NCBI RefSeq assembly: GCF_000931935.2
Contig: NZ_AZAC01000002.1
Coordinates: 186,001-250,000 of the forward strand
Reading direction: 5' to 3'
Source of the DNA: Dethiosulfatarculus sandiegensis
GTDB lineage: Bacteria > Desulfobacterota > Desulfarculia > Desulfarculales > Desulfarculaceae
Length of the DNA stretch: 64,000 nt
This document shows, piece by piece, positions 54,337 to 62,530 of the stretch. Below the pieces are notes generated by a model. That model did no database searches, was not told where the DNA came from, and saw only the letters and a program-made list of their open reading frames with translations. Both the position numbers and the translations under genes were made by a program. The first letter of the stretch is position 1; each line of letters starts with the position of its first letter.

Positions 54337-55329
54337 GTGAGCAGAGAAAAGATGAACCGCCTGACTTTAAGGGACATTTATAAGGCGGCCGGGCGGTTGC
54401 GGAAAAGGGTGTTCAGAACACCGCTTCTGCAGTTTGAGGCCTTAAGCGGGCGCACTGGCAGAGAAATTTATATTAAGCCGGAATTTTTACAAAAAACCGG
54501 TTCGTTTAAGGTGCGTGGCGCATTTAACAGTTTGGGTTCTCTGAGCCCCAAACAGAAGGCGCAAGGGGTGATTGCCTTTTCCACGGGCAACCACGGTCGG
54601 GCAGTGGCCCTGGTTGCAAGGGAAATGGGGATCAAGGCCCTTGTCTGCTGCTCAAAAAGGGTGCCTGACTTCAGGGTGCGGGCCATACGGGACTTAGGCG
54701 CGGAAGTTCGGCAAGTGGGTCAAAGCCAGGACCAGGCTTATGAACATGCTCTGAAGATTCAAAAGGAACAGGGGCTGACTATGATAGCGCCTTTTGATGA
54801 TCCCCTGGTGATTGCCGGTCAAGGGACCATCGGCCTTGAGATTTTGGAAGACCTGCCCGGGCTGGATACGGTTTTGGTCCCTCTTTCAGGCGGAGGCCTG
54901 ATCTCGGGCATTGCTTTGGCCCTTAAAAGCGCTGATCCGAAGATAAAGGTGATCGGGGTCTCCATGGAGTCTGCTCCGGCCATGCAGAAAAGCCTTGAAG
55001 CAGGCAAGCCGGTTGCTATTCCGGAGAAAGACAGCCTGGCCGATGCCCTTTTGGGCGGGATCGGCCTGGATAATCAATACACCTTTGACCTGTGCCGTCG
55101 GTTTGTGGATCAAACCCTGCTGGTGAATGAAGAGCAAATAGCAAAAGGAATCTATTACACACTCACCAGACAAAACCTGGTGCTGGAGGGCAGCGGAGCT
55201 GTGGGGATCAGTGTGCTTTTAGATCGTTTGCCGCCTGATCTTGGGAAAAAGGTGGTTGTGGTGGCCAGTGGAGGAAATCTGGAGAGCGGAATCTTGAGGA
55301 GGCTTTTGGCTGGTGCGCCTTTGATTTGA
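54337..55329 (+). CDS. eutB: EutB-like PLP-dependent dehydratase (threonine dehydratase family)
   Basis: 330 residues (325 from ATG 54352). Fold-type-II PLP enzyme with the Schiff-base lysine in KTGSFKVRGA, substrate loop STGNHGRA, glycine phosphate loop SGGGLISG and C-terminal VASGGN. Compared with ordinary threonine dehydratases it carries VGQSQDQA, APFDDPLVIAGQGTIGLE and ADALLGGIGLDN. I associate these with the hydroxyectoine-utilisation dehydratase EutB. EutB is thought to remove water from a hydroxylated ectoine intermediate. Its presence beside the DoeA-like enzyme argues that hydroxyectoine is handled too. A generic Thr/Ser dehydratase remains possible. Confidence 0.75.
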   Translation: MSREKMNRLTLRDIYKAAGRLRKRVFRTPLLQFEALSGRTGREIYIKPEFLQKTGSFKVRGAFNSLGSLSPKQKAQGVIAFSTGNHGRAVALVAREMGIKALVCCSKRVPDFRVRAIRDLGAEVRQVGQSQDQAYEHALKIQKEQGLTMIAPFDDPLVIAGQGTIGLEILEDLPGLDTVLVPLSGGGLISGIALALKSADPKIKVIGVSMESAPAMQKSLEAGKPVAIPEKDSLADALLGGIGLDNQYTFDLCRRFVDQTLLVNEEQIAKGIYYTLTRQNLVLEGSGAVGISVLLDRLPPDLGKKVVVVASGGNLESGILRRLLAGAPLI

Positions 55330-55395
55330 GAGAACGGACGATGAAAGGGAAAAACGTTCAATTATTAAATTTACAATCTATATATTGGATAGATA

Positions 55396-55773
55396 ATGAA
55401 AAAGGAAATTATCTATACCGAAAAGGCGCCCGAGCCGGGTCACTATTCCCAGGCCATACGCGCGGCAGGTCTTTTATTTGTTTCCGGCCAGACGGCCGAA
55501 GATCCTGAAACCAATAGACCCGTGCATGGCTCCGCTAAGGAGCAGATTCGGATAATTATGAATAATATCAAGTCAATACTTGAAGAAGCCGGTAGCGGTC
55601 TCTCCAAGGTGGTTCGGGCGGATATTTATTTGTCATCTATGGATATAAAAGATGAATTTTCAGCCGCTTATATTGAATATTTCCCCTCGGGCCCGCCTGC
55701 GCGCAATGCCGTGTGCGCAGGCGGTATAGATGATGGCCTGGATGTGGAAATTGAGGTTATAGCGCTTGCCTGA
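55396..55773 (+). CDS. ridA: RidA-family reactive intermediate deaminase
   Basis: 125 residues, full length for the family. Typical segments are PEPGHYSQAIRAAGLLFVSGQTAEDPET, IRIIMNNIKSILEEAGSGLSKVVRADIYLSSM and the closing PPARNAVCAGGIDDGLDVEIEVIAL, where the catalytic Arg of RidA is retained (ARNAV). It hydrolyses the 2-aminoacrylate-type enamines and imines released by PLP dehydratases, which fits its place just after the EutB-like gene (gap 66 bp). It forms trimers in the cytoplasm in known cases. Confidence 0.9.
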   Translation: MKKEIIYTEKAPEPGHYSQAIRAAGLLFVSGQTAEDPETNRPVHGSAKEQIRIIMNNIKSILEEAGSGLSKVVRADIYLSSMDIKDEFSAAYIEYFPSGPPARNAVCAGGIDDGLDVEIEVIALA

Positions 55774-55978
55774 ACCAGTCTGATTCGAGAAGCCAGTAAA
55801 CGCTGAAAACGGTTTCCTGAAAAAAATTAACAGGAGCCTAGGAGAAGTGTTGACAAAATAGCGGATTATTGTTTTAAATATAGAACAACAATTCAACATA
55901 ATGGACATATGCTCTCCCGGGGGGCAAAGTAACTCCGGCAGGGCCAAACAAGCAAAATTGCTCCACAGTGAGGGAAAA

Positions 55979-56929
55979 ATGGCTAGCGAAGTAATGGATA
56001 AAATTCGAGAGTACATGAAATCCGAAGGCATCCCCATCCAAGACGGTCCTCCCCTGCCTTCTTCCGAGAAATCCTTCCCCGACGGCGCTCACTGGCGTAT
56101 TGAGATCGCAGGCGTGGAAAGGGCCAGCACCATGGAGGCCATGATCAAAGAGGCCGACAGGCGGGGTGTGGTGGTGCATCGTGCCATTGCCACTGTGGGC
56201 GGCAGCACTTACTGCGATTTTCAGGAGCTTAAGGATATGGCCACCATGGCCAATGAGGCCAAGATAGAGTTGGTCACTGTGGTGGGGCATCGCAAGGCCT
56301 GGGATGTGGGGGCAAGAGAGATCAGCAACCCCGAAGGGGCTATGCAGGGATTCCGCCTGCGGGGTCAGAACAATATTGTTTATCACCTGGCCGATATGAT
56401 GCGGAATATCGAGGCCGGTCACCGTGGTTTTCTGGTCTTTGACGAAGGCGTGCTTAAGATAGCCTGCGGAATGAGGGCCAAGGGGATCATTCCCACCGAG
56501 ACCATTTTTAAATTTTCCGTGTTCGGCGGTTACTGCTCTGCGGCCGGTGGGCAGATCATTGAACAGATAGGGGTGGACTCGATCAACCCCTTGAGTGATG
56601 TGAGCCTGGGCATTCTCTCCAGCATGCGTGAAGGGCTTAATGTGCCCCTGGACGTCTACACCATTATTGTGGACGCCTTTGGCGGCATGTATCGGGTTTA
56701 TGAGGCGCCTGAAATGGCCAGAGTGGCTGCGCCGATCTATTTCAAGATCGAGCCGGGCACCTCCGAAGGCGATATCTACAAGCCCTGGGCCTTTGAATCA
56801 TTCCATCAGGAACTTGTGCGCGAAAAGGTCAAAATGGCAGAGGTTATCTGCGAAACAATGGATAAACACGCGCCCGAGCTGAAGACCTCACCTGCCGGAC
56901 CGGCGGATCTGAGCCTGCCTGTGGTTTGA
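55979..56929 (+). CDS. TIM-barrel-like protein of unknown function (U32-peptidase-like)
   Basis: 316 residues from ATG 55979 (GAGGG five bases upstream); the frame is open to 55901. Patterns such as VVVHRAIATVGGS, IEAGHRGFLVFDEGVLKIA, KFSVFGGYCSAAGGQIIEQIGVDSINPLSD and VPLDVYTIIVDAFGGMYRVYE suggest a beta/alpha barrel. I loosely recall them from proteins annotated as U32-family peptidases in catabolic clusters, but no activity is established. It lacks a signal peptide. It sits between RidA and PanB on the same strand and may act on a late intermediate. Function unknown. Confidence 0.7.
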   Translation: MASEVMDKIREYMKSEGIPIQDGPPLPSSEKSFPDGAHWRIEIAGVERASTMEAMIKEADRRGVVVHRAIATVGGSTYCDFQELKDMATMANEAKIELVTVVGHRKAWDVGAREISNPEGAMQGFRLRGQNNIVYHLADMMRNIEAGHRGFLVFDEGVLKIACGMRAKGIIPTETIFKFSVFGGYCSAAGGQIIEQIGVDSINPLSDVSLGILSSMREGLNVPLDVYTIIVDAFGGMYRVYEAPEMARVAAPIYFKIEPGTSEGDIYKPWAFESFHQELVREKVKMAEVICETMDKHAPELKTSPAGPADLSLPVV

Positions 56930-57078
56930 TTTTCAGTTAACCCCGGATCCTTCAAACCAGCCGCTTGCATCGATCCGGGGGTGAGCTGGTTTGATACTTC
57001 CGGGGTATGCCCGCTAGTTTAGATAGGCCTTTTCAGTGGGCAGATAACAAAATCCATATAAATAACCAAGGAGCCGAC

Positions 57079-57930
57079 ATGGCTAAAAAAATAAGTATCT
57101 TTGATCTGGTGCAGATGAAGGCAAAGGGCGAAAAGATAGCCTGGCTTACCAGTTATGATTATCCCACCGCCCAGTTCGCCCAAAAGGCGGGCATGGAAAT
57201 GCTTTTGGTGGGTGACTCTTTGGGCATGTGCGTCTATGGATATAACGGCACGGTTCCCGTAACCATGGATCAGTGCATTTGCCATTCCGAGGCAGTGCGC
57301 AGGGGCGCTCCCAATTGCTTTGTGGTGGGGGATATGCCTTTTGCCTCTTATCAGATATCTGATGAGGATGCGGTGATGAACGCGGCCCGCTTTTTAAAGG
57401 AAGCGGATGTGGATGCCATCAAGCTGGAGGGTGGAGTGCGCATCACCTCCCGCATAAAGGCCATTACAGAGGCGGGAATCAACGTTATCGGGCATATCGG
57501 CCTCACTCCCCAAAGCTCGGGTCAATTGGGGGGGCACAAGGCCCAGGGCCGTACGGCCGAGACTGCCAAGTTGGTGGTGGAAGACGCCTTGGCGGTAGAG
57601 GAGGCCGGAGCCCAGATGCTTTTGGTGGAGGCTGTGCCGCCGGAGGTGACCGAATACATCTGGAAGACCCTGGATATCCCGGTTTTGAGTATCGGGGCAG
57701 GGCCTCATTGTGATGGGCAGCTTTTGATAGTAAGCGACCTTATCGGCCAATTCCAGGCGTTCACCCCCAAATTTGTAAAGAAATACTGCAACGTGGCTGA
57801 AGTCATCACAAACGCCATGCAGGAATACGTTAAGGATGTCAAGGCGGTTAAGTTTCCAGATCAGGATAAATACTGCTACCACATGGTGGAGGGCGAAGAG
57901 GATAAGTTCAAGGAACTTATGAAAAGGTAG
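57079..57930 (+). CDS. panB: 3-methyl-2-oxobutanoate hydroxymethyltransferase (PanB) or paralogue
   Basis: 283 residues from ATG 57079, with AAGGAG upstream. Signatures: TSYDYPTAQFAQKAGMEMLLVGDSLGM (metal Asp), RRGAPNCFVVGDMPF, AIKLEGG, NVIGHIGLTPQS, catalytic Glu in LLVEAVPPEV, and SIGAGPHCDGQLL. PanB adds a hydroxymethyl group from methylene-THF to 2-oxoisovalerate for pantothenate synthesis. No panC or panD is nearby. It is the last gene of the catabolic cluster and carries an unusual charged C-terminal tail (YHMVEGEEDKFKELMKR). A role in aldol or retro-aldol chemistry on a catabolic intermediate is therefore possible but unproven. Confidence 0.85.
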   Translation: MAKKISIFDLVQMKAKGEKIAWLTSYDYPTAQFAQKAGMEMLLVGDSLGMCVYGYNGTVPVTMDQCICHSEAVRRGAPNCFVVGDMPFASYQISDEDAVMNAARFLKEADVDAIKLEGGVRITSRIKAITEAGINVIGHIGLTPQSSGQLGGHKAQGRTAETAKLVVEDALAVEEAGAQMLLVEAVPPEVTEYIWKTLDIPVLSIGAGPHCDGQLLIVSDLIGQFQAFTPKFVKKYCNVAEVITNAMQEYVKDVKAVKFPDQDKYCYHMVEGEEDKFKELMKR

Positions 57931-57974
57931 ATCTGTCTTTTATTATTCCTTGAAGCTTGACTGATCGTCTTTTT

Positions 57975-58012
57975 GTTATCCAGGGGGCATGGGGCAGGTC
58001 CCCCTGGATAAC
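57975..58012 (+). terminator. Terminator at the end of the catabolic cluster
   Basis: A perfect 13-bp stem, GTTATCCAGGGGG/CCCCCTGGATAAC (57975-57987 with 58000-58012), loop of 12, flanked by T-rich sequence on both sides. It ends the plus-strand cluster 45 bases after panB and could also serve the minus-strand gene that ends at 58106. Confidence 0.8.
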
Positions 58013-58105
58013 ATTTTCCGGGCGGTTTTTGTTTGCCTGGTTTTTAAAACTTCTGACGCCAACTTGGTTTTTAGTTCTGCGGAACCATACGGCTGTTACC
58101 TTCAA

Positions 58106-58330
58106 TTATCCCGGGCTGGAGCTGTCTTCTTCGATTTCCCGCAATAAAAGATCGTAGCTCTCACCGTTAATGTCATAGTCTGCTGCATCGGCCAGGTTTT
58201 TGAATATCAGATAGTTCAGTTTCATATCATTTTGCTGTGCTGTTTCCATCAGCTTCCACCATAGTTTCAGCGGCATGGTGATTTCTACTTTGACGTTTGA
58301 ATCGGGACTGGGCAGTTCTATACTTGTCAT
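58106..58330 (-). CDS. Small ribbon-helix-helix-like protein
   Basis: 74 residues. The pattern VKVEITMPLKLWWKLMETAQQNDMKLNYLIFKNLADA looks like an Arc/MetJ-type ribbon-helix-helix: a short beta strand followed by two helices. An acidic C-terminal tail (LLLREIEEDSSS) follows. GGAG lies ten bases upstream of the ATG. RHH proteins are often antitoxins or small repressors, but no toxin gene is adjacent. Its target is unknown. Confidence 0.6.
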   Translation of the reverse strand: MTSIELPSPDSNVKVEITMPLKLWWKLMETAQQNDMKLNYLIFKNLADAADYDINGESYDLLLREIEEDSSSPG

Positions 58331-58759
58331 TTCAGGACTCCGGTTGTTGATTTACCTGCGTGGAATACGCCTGGAATCAGGTGTTGTTTCTGTTTGTATC
58401 AGTTTATATCTAAACTAAAAATACTAAAAATTTATTTATTTATCGTGAATCGATCAGATTGTGGGGAAGGAGAGAATTTTGACTGAAACATATTGTGATT
58501 TTGGGTTGAATGCTCGCGTTAAGTAAACCGGGAGTATTGGGGAAATTTTGTAAATATTTGTTATTTATTATTATATTAATAGGTTAAATTGCTGTTTACT
58601 CCGCTTTTCATTCTGCTTGCCCTTGATTCGGGTTTCTTGGAGAATTTGTTTTGCATTTGCCATTTTAAAGAAAAGAGCCTTAGCCTGAATAGTAGGGGAG
58701 ACTTGATTTTTGATAGGTCATATTCCATTTTGTGCCCATTTTGGAAAAGGGCGGTTCCA
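58331..58759. other. AT-rich intergenic region
   Basis: About 430 bases upstream of the next gene. The frame of that gene is open back to 58589, but the extension lacks a ribosome binding site and reads as low-quality protein. No motif or repeat was recognised. Confidence 0.45.
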
Positions 58760-59308
58760 GTGAGCATTCTTTCTAAAATCGGCTGGGGTTTTTCAATTTT
58801 TCTTGTAGCCGCGGGTGTGGGCCTTTTGTTTTGGCTGGATGTATTCCTGGGGTCTTTTTTTGCGGTTTTTACCGGGGTTGTCTGCTGGTATGTTTTTTGG
58901 GTTATAATGAAAAAAACAAATGTGAAGATTCAGTCCTGTGCTCGCAGGCTGGGGCTGGATTTCACCTCTCATCCTTTTCGTTATGGCTTTATCTCCGGAA
59001 CCTATAAAAAAAGGCCTGTTAAAATAAGCTATGAAAGCTCCCGCGTATTTGGTTCGGGAACCATGGCAGTGTTGGAAGGGGCGCCGCCGGGATTCGCAGC
59101 CTTGGATGTGGAAAATGTCACCCAGATCAAAATGGGGCATAAAGCGGGAAAGGTTCCTGAAAAGTTGCTGGAAACCGGACCACCGCCCGTAATGGTAAAA
59201 GGTTTTGAGCTAAAGATGATTTTAACCGGGGTGTGCACTGATTTTGATTCTCTTAATCTCGCTCTTAAACACCTTTCTGCTCATGCCGTGGATTTAGAAG
59301 CAAAGTAA
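58760..59308 (+). CDS. Hypothetical membrane protein with two TM helices
   Basis: 182 residues from GTG 58760, with AAGGG eight bases upstream. Two adjacent TM helices (about residues 7-27 and 30-50: GWGFSIFLVAAGVGLLFWL and SFFAVFTGVVCWYVFWVIM) are followed by a soluble domain of about 130 residues with no recognised family. The soluble part contains FISGTYKKRPVKISYESSRVFGSGTM and the run PEKLLETGPPPVMVKGFEL. No operon partner. Family unknown to me. Confidence 0.6.
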   Translation: MSILSKIGWGFSIFLVAAGVGLLFWLDVFLGSFFAVFTGVVCWYVFWVIMKKTNVKIQSCARRLGLDFTSHPFRYGFISGTYKKRPVKISYESSRVFGSGTMAVLEGAPPGFAALDVENVTQIKMGHKAGKVPEKLLETGPPPVMVKGFELKMILTGVCTDFDSLNLALKHLSAHAVDLEAK

Positions 59309-59512
59309 TCATATACTATTTCTTTGAAAAATATTCGATTAAGTAGCGCAATGATCGGGTTTTTAACCAAATAAGAACCATGTGGTGTTGGCCCTTAATA
59401 TAACAAAGTAAAATAATTTAATTTATAGAAAAAATAATATTTATTATCGACTTAACCTGTTGGTAGGGTAAATTTCACGCTTTAACTTTTTTCAGCATTT
59501 GGACAGGTAGTC

Positions 59513-60391
59513 ATGGCCAACACCCAAATAAACCCTGACCAAGTACAAGAGTTTGCGGCTTTACAAAAAAAAATAATCAGGCGGCGTTTTCTGGAGAGCG
59601 TTGCCCTAGTTTTGTTAGCCTTGACCATAATTGCCCTGCCTCTCTCTCTTATGCGCATCTTCTCCACTGGCATGCATTTTAACCACATCATTCATTTGAT
59701 TCTTGGTGTAGTAATTTTGAGTGGCTTTTTTTTACGTAAAAAGCTAAGCGATATCTGGTTGATTGTATCGATATTGGGCATTTTTATCGTGTTAAGTATT
59801 TCGTCTTTTTTGCAGTACAGTGTAGTCTCGGCCGGTTTTTATTTTGCCGGAGCGGCTATTTTTGTAGCCGGATTATGTTTGGGCGTCTGGGGCGGAGTTA
59901 TTTGCGCGGTTTTCTTTATGGTCACAACAATAATTATCGCCCATATGTGGGTGGCCGGATATCTGGTTTTTCCGGTTGATGTAAGGCAATATATTCTGCT
60001 GCCTTCGGTTTGGGGCACTCTCGCCATATCTTTTATAATTACAACCGCTGTGTTTTTTGTATCGGCTACCGGCCTTTTATCAGATTTCAATAAGTTGGTG
60101 GATACCATAGAAAAGCAGAAACAAAAAATAGAAGAAAAAACAAAAGATTTGAGTATGGCTAACAAAGATCTCAAAGAGGCCATGACGCAAGTAAAAACCT
60201 TGCACGGTCTGCTTCCCATTTGCGCCAGATGCAAAAAAATACGTAATGACAAAGGCTATTGGCAGCAGGTCGAGGATTATGTTGCTCGTCGCACTCATGC
60301 CGAGTTTACCCACAGCCTGTGTCCGGAATGCGTGCGAGAGCTTTATCCTGACCTCGCCGATAGGGTGCTTAAGCCGGAAAATGAAGGTTGA
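59513..60391 (+). CDS. Membrane sensor-like protein with C-terminal four-cysteine module
   Basis: 292 residues. About six TM helices (residues about 28-48, 58-74, 80-98, 105-122, 124-146 and 160-188) form the N-terminal half. A coiled coil (NKLVDTIEKQKQKIEEKTKDLSMANKDLKEAM, about 196-227) leads to a short module, LLPICARCKKIRNDKGYWQQVEDYV...FTHSLCPECVREL. This C-x2-C ... C-x2-C module is often the last element of PAS or response-regulator proteins in deltaproteobacteria and probably binds a metal. Here it lacks any kinase or cyclase domain. Signal and output are unknown. It is a single gene with a terminator. Confidence 0.75.
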   Translation: MANTQINPDQVQEFAALQKKIIRRRFLESVALVLLALTIIALPLSLMRIFSTGMHFNHIIHLILGVVILSGFFLRKKLSDIWLIVSILGIFIVLSISSFLQYSVVSAGFYFAGAAIFVAGLCLGVWGGVICAVFFMVTTIIIAHMWVAGYLVFPVDVRQYILLPSVWGTLAISFIITTAVFFVSATGLLSDFNKLVDTIEKQKQKIEEKTKDLSMANKDLKEAMTQVKTLHGLLPICARCKKIRNDKGYWQQVEDYVARRTHAEFTHSLCPECVRELYPDLADRVLKPENEG

Positions 60392-60490
60392 CCGGTTATT
60401 TTCTGTTTACAATCCGGATGCCAAAGCCGTCTAAAATTGGAACCTGTCGCTGAAAGCTACCCTGCATAGTAAATATGGGATTAATGTGAA

Positions 60491-60526
60491 AAAATAACCC
60501 TGAATCCGCAATTGGCGGGTTATTTT
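60491..60526 (+). terminator. Terminator after the four-cysteine membrane protein
   Basis: AAAATAACCC/GGGTTATTTT (60491-60500 with 60517-60526), 16-base loop, ending in a T-run. It lies 100 bp after the stop and 107 bp before the first multicopper oxidase. Confidence 0.8.
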
Positions 60527-60591
60527 TATGCAGTTCTGATTTGCTCTTCTTTTAAAAAAAACAAGCATTACCTATAGATGTGTTTAGGCAT

Positions 60592-60606
60592 ATTATTTGC
60601 TAGTAT
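60592..60606 (+). promoter_or_regulatory. Shared promoter-like motif upstream of the first multicopper oxidase
   Basis: ATTATTTGCTAGTAT, 27 bp before the ATG at 60633, closely matches ATTATTTTGCTAGTAT at 62473-62488 before the second oxidase gene. TAGTAT with the TGC preceding it could be an extended -10 element. Common control of both genes is inferred. Confidence 0.5.
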
Positions 60607-60632
60607 TTTAATATGAAATATTGGAGGTAATT

Positions 60633-62060
60633 ATGCCCATGGATCGAAGAAGGTTTTTACTAAGTTCCGGAACCCTGGCCCTGGCCTGCCTGCTGCCTGT
60701 ACCTTCACTGGCCAAAAGTCCCGTTCCCAATAACCTTAGATCGTTTGATCTCACCGCCGGACTTGCCAGTACAAATCTAGGAACAGACAGGACGTTCAGG
60801 GTTTGGAGTTATAATCAGGGCATCCCCGGTCCGGTGATTCGGGTTCGGACAGATGATGTACTCAAGGTAAATTTTCGTAATAAGTTGCCACATCCCAGCA
60901 CGGTTCACTGGCATGGCCTGCCGGTTCCCAACTCCATGGATGGAGTGCCCGGAGTGACCCAACAGGCAGTGTTGCCAGGGGATAGTTTTACTTATGAGTT
61001 CCCCTGTAAGCCGTCCGGCACCTATATTTATCATTCCCATCAGGGGCTTCAACTTGATCGGGGCCTTTATGGGGCTTTGATAGTGGATGATCCCAACGAT
61101 TCCCTGACCCACGACCAGGATTTTGTATTGGTTTTGGAAGATTGGGCTATGGTCGACGGAGGCGGGCCCGAGGCCGGTAAACGCAAACCGGCAGGCCGCA
61201 TGATGCATGGCGGCCGGGGTATGATGAGGGGCCCAGGCGGCTGGTCTGGAAGCGGACCCTTATCTGAACCGGTTTATAACGCCTATGCAGTAAACGGCAG
61301 GATTTATCCTCACACCAAGCCGGTTAAGTTGAAAAAAGGAGAAAAGGTAAGGCTCCGGGTCTGCAATGCTTCTTCAAGCACCATATATGATCTGCGCTTG
61401 GCCGGTCATTCCTTTACCATAGTCCGCACCGATGGCCGCCCCATTAAGCCCGTTAAGGCAGAGGTGCTTCGTATTGGCATGGGTGAACGCTATGACCTTG
61501 AGCTTGTGGCCGATAATCCGGGAAACTGGCTTTTGGGAGCCTACGAGTCCGGCTGGGGAGAGAGCGGGCTGAAATTACCTTTTGTGTATGAAGGTAAAGA
61601 GGATATTAAACCCGTTGCTCCTTCTTTCAGACGTGGGTTGGCTTATCCGGGGTATTTTGATTTTCAGGCTGCTGCGCCTTCGACTGAAGCTTATCAGGAG
61701 CCGGCTCGTTGGTACAGGCAGGTGCTATCCGGTGGAATGCATTCTCCTTATTGGACAATAAATGGGCGCGGATACCCGGATTCCGAGGTCCTAAGGGCAG
61801 ACCTGGGTCAGGTGGTGCGCCTGGCCTACATAAACCACAGTCATATGCCCCATCCCATGCATCTACACGGACATTTTTTTAAGCTGGTAAACCCTTCTTT
61901 GCCTCCTGAAAAATGGATATCAAAAGACACTCTGATAGTTGACCCCATGCAAAGGCTGGAGGTGCAGTTTTTGGCGGATAATCCGGGAGACTGGTTCCAT
62001 CATTGCCACCACCTCTATCACATGGAAGCAGGCATGGCCAATATCGTAAGGGTTGCTTGA
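60633..62060 (+). CDS. Multicopper oxidase, Tat-exported
   Basis: 475 residues from ATG 60633 (GGAGG five bases upstream). The twin-arginine signal MDRRRFLLSSGTLALACLLP directs folded export. All four copper-ligand motifs of a three-domain laccase-like oxidase are visible: HWHGLPVP, YHSHQG, HPMHLHGHFF and HCHHLYHMEAGM (type 1 Cys with axial Met). Such periplasmic enzymes oxidise Cu(I) or other metals and phenols with O2, as in CueO/CopA-type copper tolerance. A Met-rich stretch (MMHGGRGMMRG, about 190-201) may bind copper. It leads a copper-related group with the SHOCT protein and the second oxidase. Confidence 0.92.
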   Translation: MPMDRRRFLLSSGTLALACLLPVPSLAKSPVPNNLRSFDLTAGLASTNLGTDRTFRVWSYNQGIPGPVIRVRTDDVLKVNFRNKLPHPSTVHWHGLPVPNSMDGVPGVTQQAVLPGDSFTYEFPCKPSGTYIYHSHQGLQLDRGLYGALIVDDPNDSLTHDQDFVLVLEDWAMVDGGGPEAGKRKPAGRMMHGGRGMMRGPGGWSGSGPLSEPVYNAYAVNGRIYPHTKPVKLKKGEKVRLRVCNASSSTIYDLRLAGHSFTIVRTDGRPIKPVKAEVLRIGMGERYDLELVADNPGNWLLGAYESGWGESGLKLPFVYEGKEDIKPVAPSFRRGLAYPGYFDFQAAAPSTEAYQEPARWYRQVLSGGMHSPYWTINGRGYPDSEVLRADLGQVVRLAYINHSHMPHPMHLHGHFFKLVNPSLPPEKWISKDTLIVDPMQRLEVQFLADNPGDWFHHCHHLYHMEAGMANIVRVA

Positions 62061-62086
62061 AAACCACTAATGAAAGGAAATCCCTA

Positions 62087-62434
62087 ATGAAAAGAAACAT
62101 GTCGGCTTCTTTGCTGGGATTGGTCTTGACCTTTTTACCGACGTTTGCCGGGGCTCAGTCCTGGGGTTACGGCAGCGGTTGGAATCATCCCATGATGTGG
62201 GGCGGAGGATGGTTGGGAGGACCCCTCATGATCTTGATCTGGTTGATTGTTATTGTGGCCGTCATCGCGGGTATACGCTGGGCCTTTAGAGGTGGGCAGG
62301 GGGTGAATCCACAGGGAGGTGCTGGAGCGAAAACAGGTGCGGAATCAAGCCTGGATATATTGAAACGGCGCTATGCCGCAGGTGAGATTGACAGAAAGCA
62401 ATACATTGAAATGAAAAACGACATTGAGTCCTGA
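62087..62434 (+). CDS. Small membrane protein with SHOCT domain
   Basis: 115 residues from ATG 62087, with AAGGAAA about nine bases upstream. A signal peptide or first TM (ASLLGLVLTFLPTFAGA) is followed by a Trp/Gly/Met-rich loop (WGYGSGWNHPMMWGGGW) and a TM helix (LMILIWLIVIVAVIAGI). A C-terminal SHOCT motif (SSLDILKRRYAAGEIDRKQYIEMKNDI) ends it. SHOCT modules are oligomerisation helices in short membrane proteins. These proteins often sit beside multicopper oxidases and copper exporters; the His/Met-rich loop could bind copper. It starts 26 bp after the oxidase gene, so it is probably co-transcribed. Confidence 0.85.
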   Translation: MKRNMSASLLGLVLTFLPTFAGAQSWGYGSGWNHPMMWGGGWLGGPLMILIWLIVIVAVIAGIRWAFRGGQGVNPQGGAGAKTGAESSLDILKRRYAAGEIDRKQYIEMKNDIES

Positions 62435-62472
62435 GCGGATTATAGATTCTTACTGAGATTGTTGTATCCCCT

Positions 62473-62488
62473 ATTATTTTGCTAGTAT
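62473..62488 (+). promoter_or_regulatory. Shared promoter-like motif upstream of the second multicopper oxidase
   Basis: ATTATTTTGCTAGTAT repeats the motif at 60592-60606. TTGTTG at about 62459 lies 18 bp before TAGTAT, giving a sigma-70-like spacing. It suggests the second oxidase has its own, similarly controlled promoter. Confidence 0.5.
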
Positions 62489-62530
62489 AGTGGGTGAATT
62501 TTGTTGAAACAGCATGGCGCTGGAGGGGGT

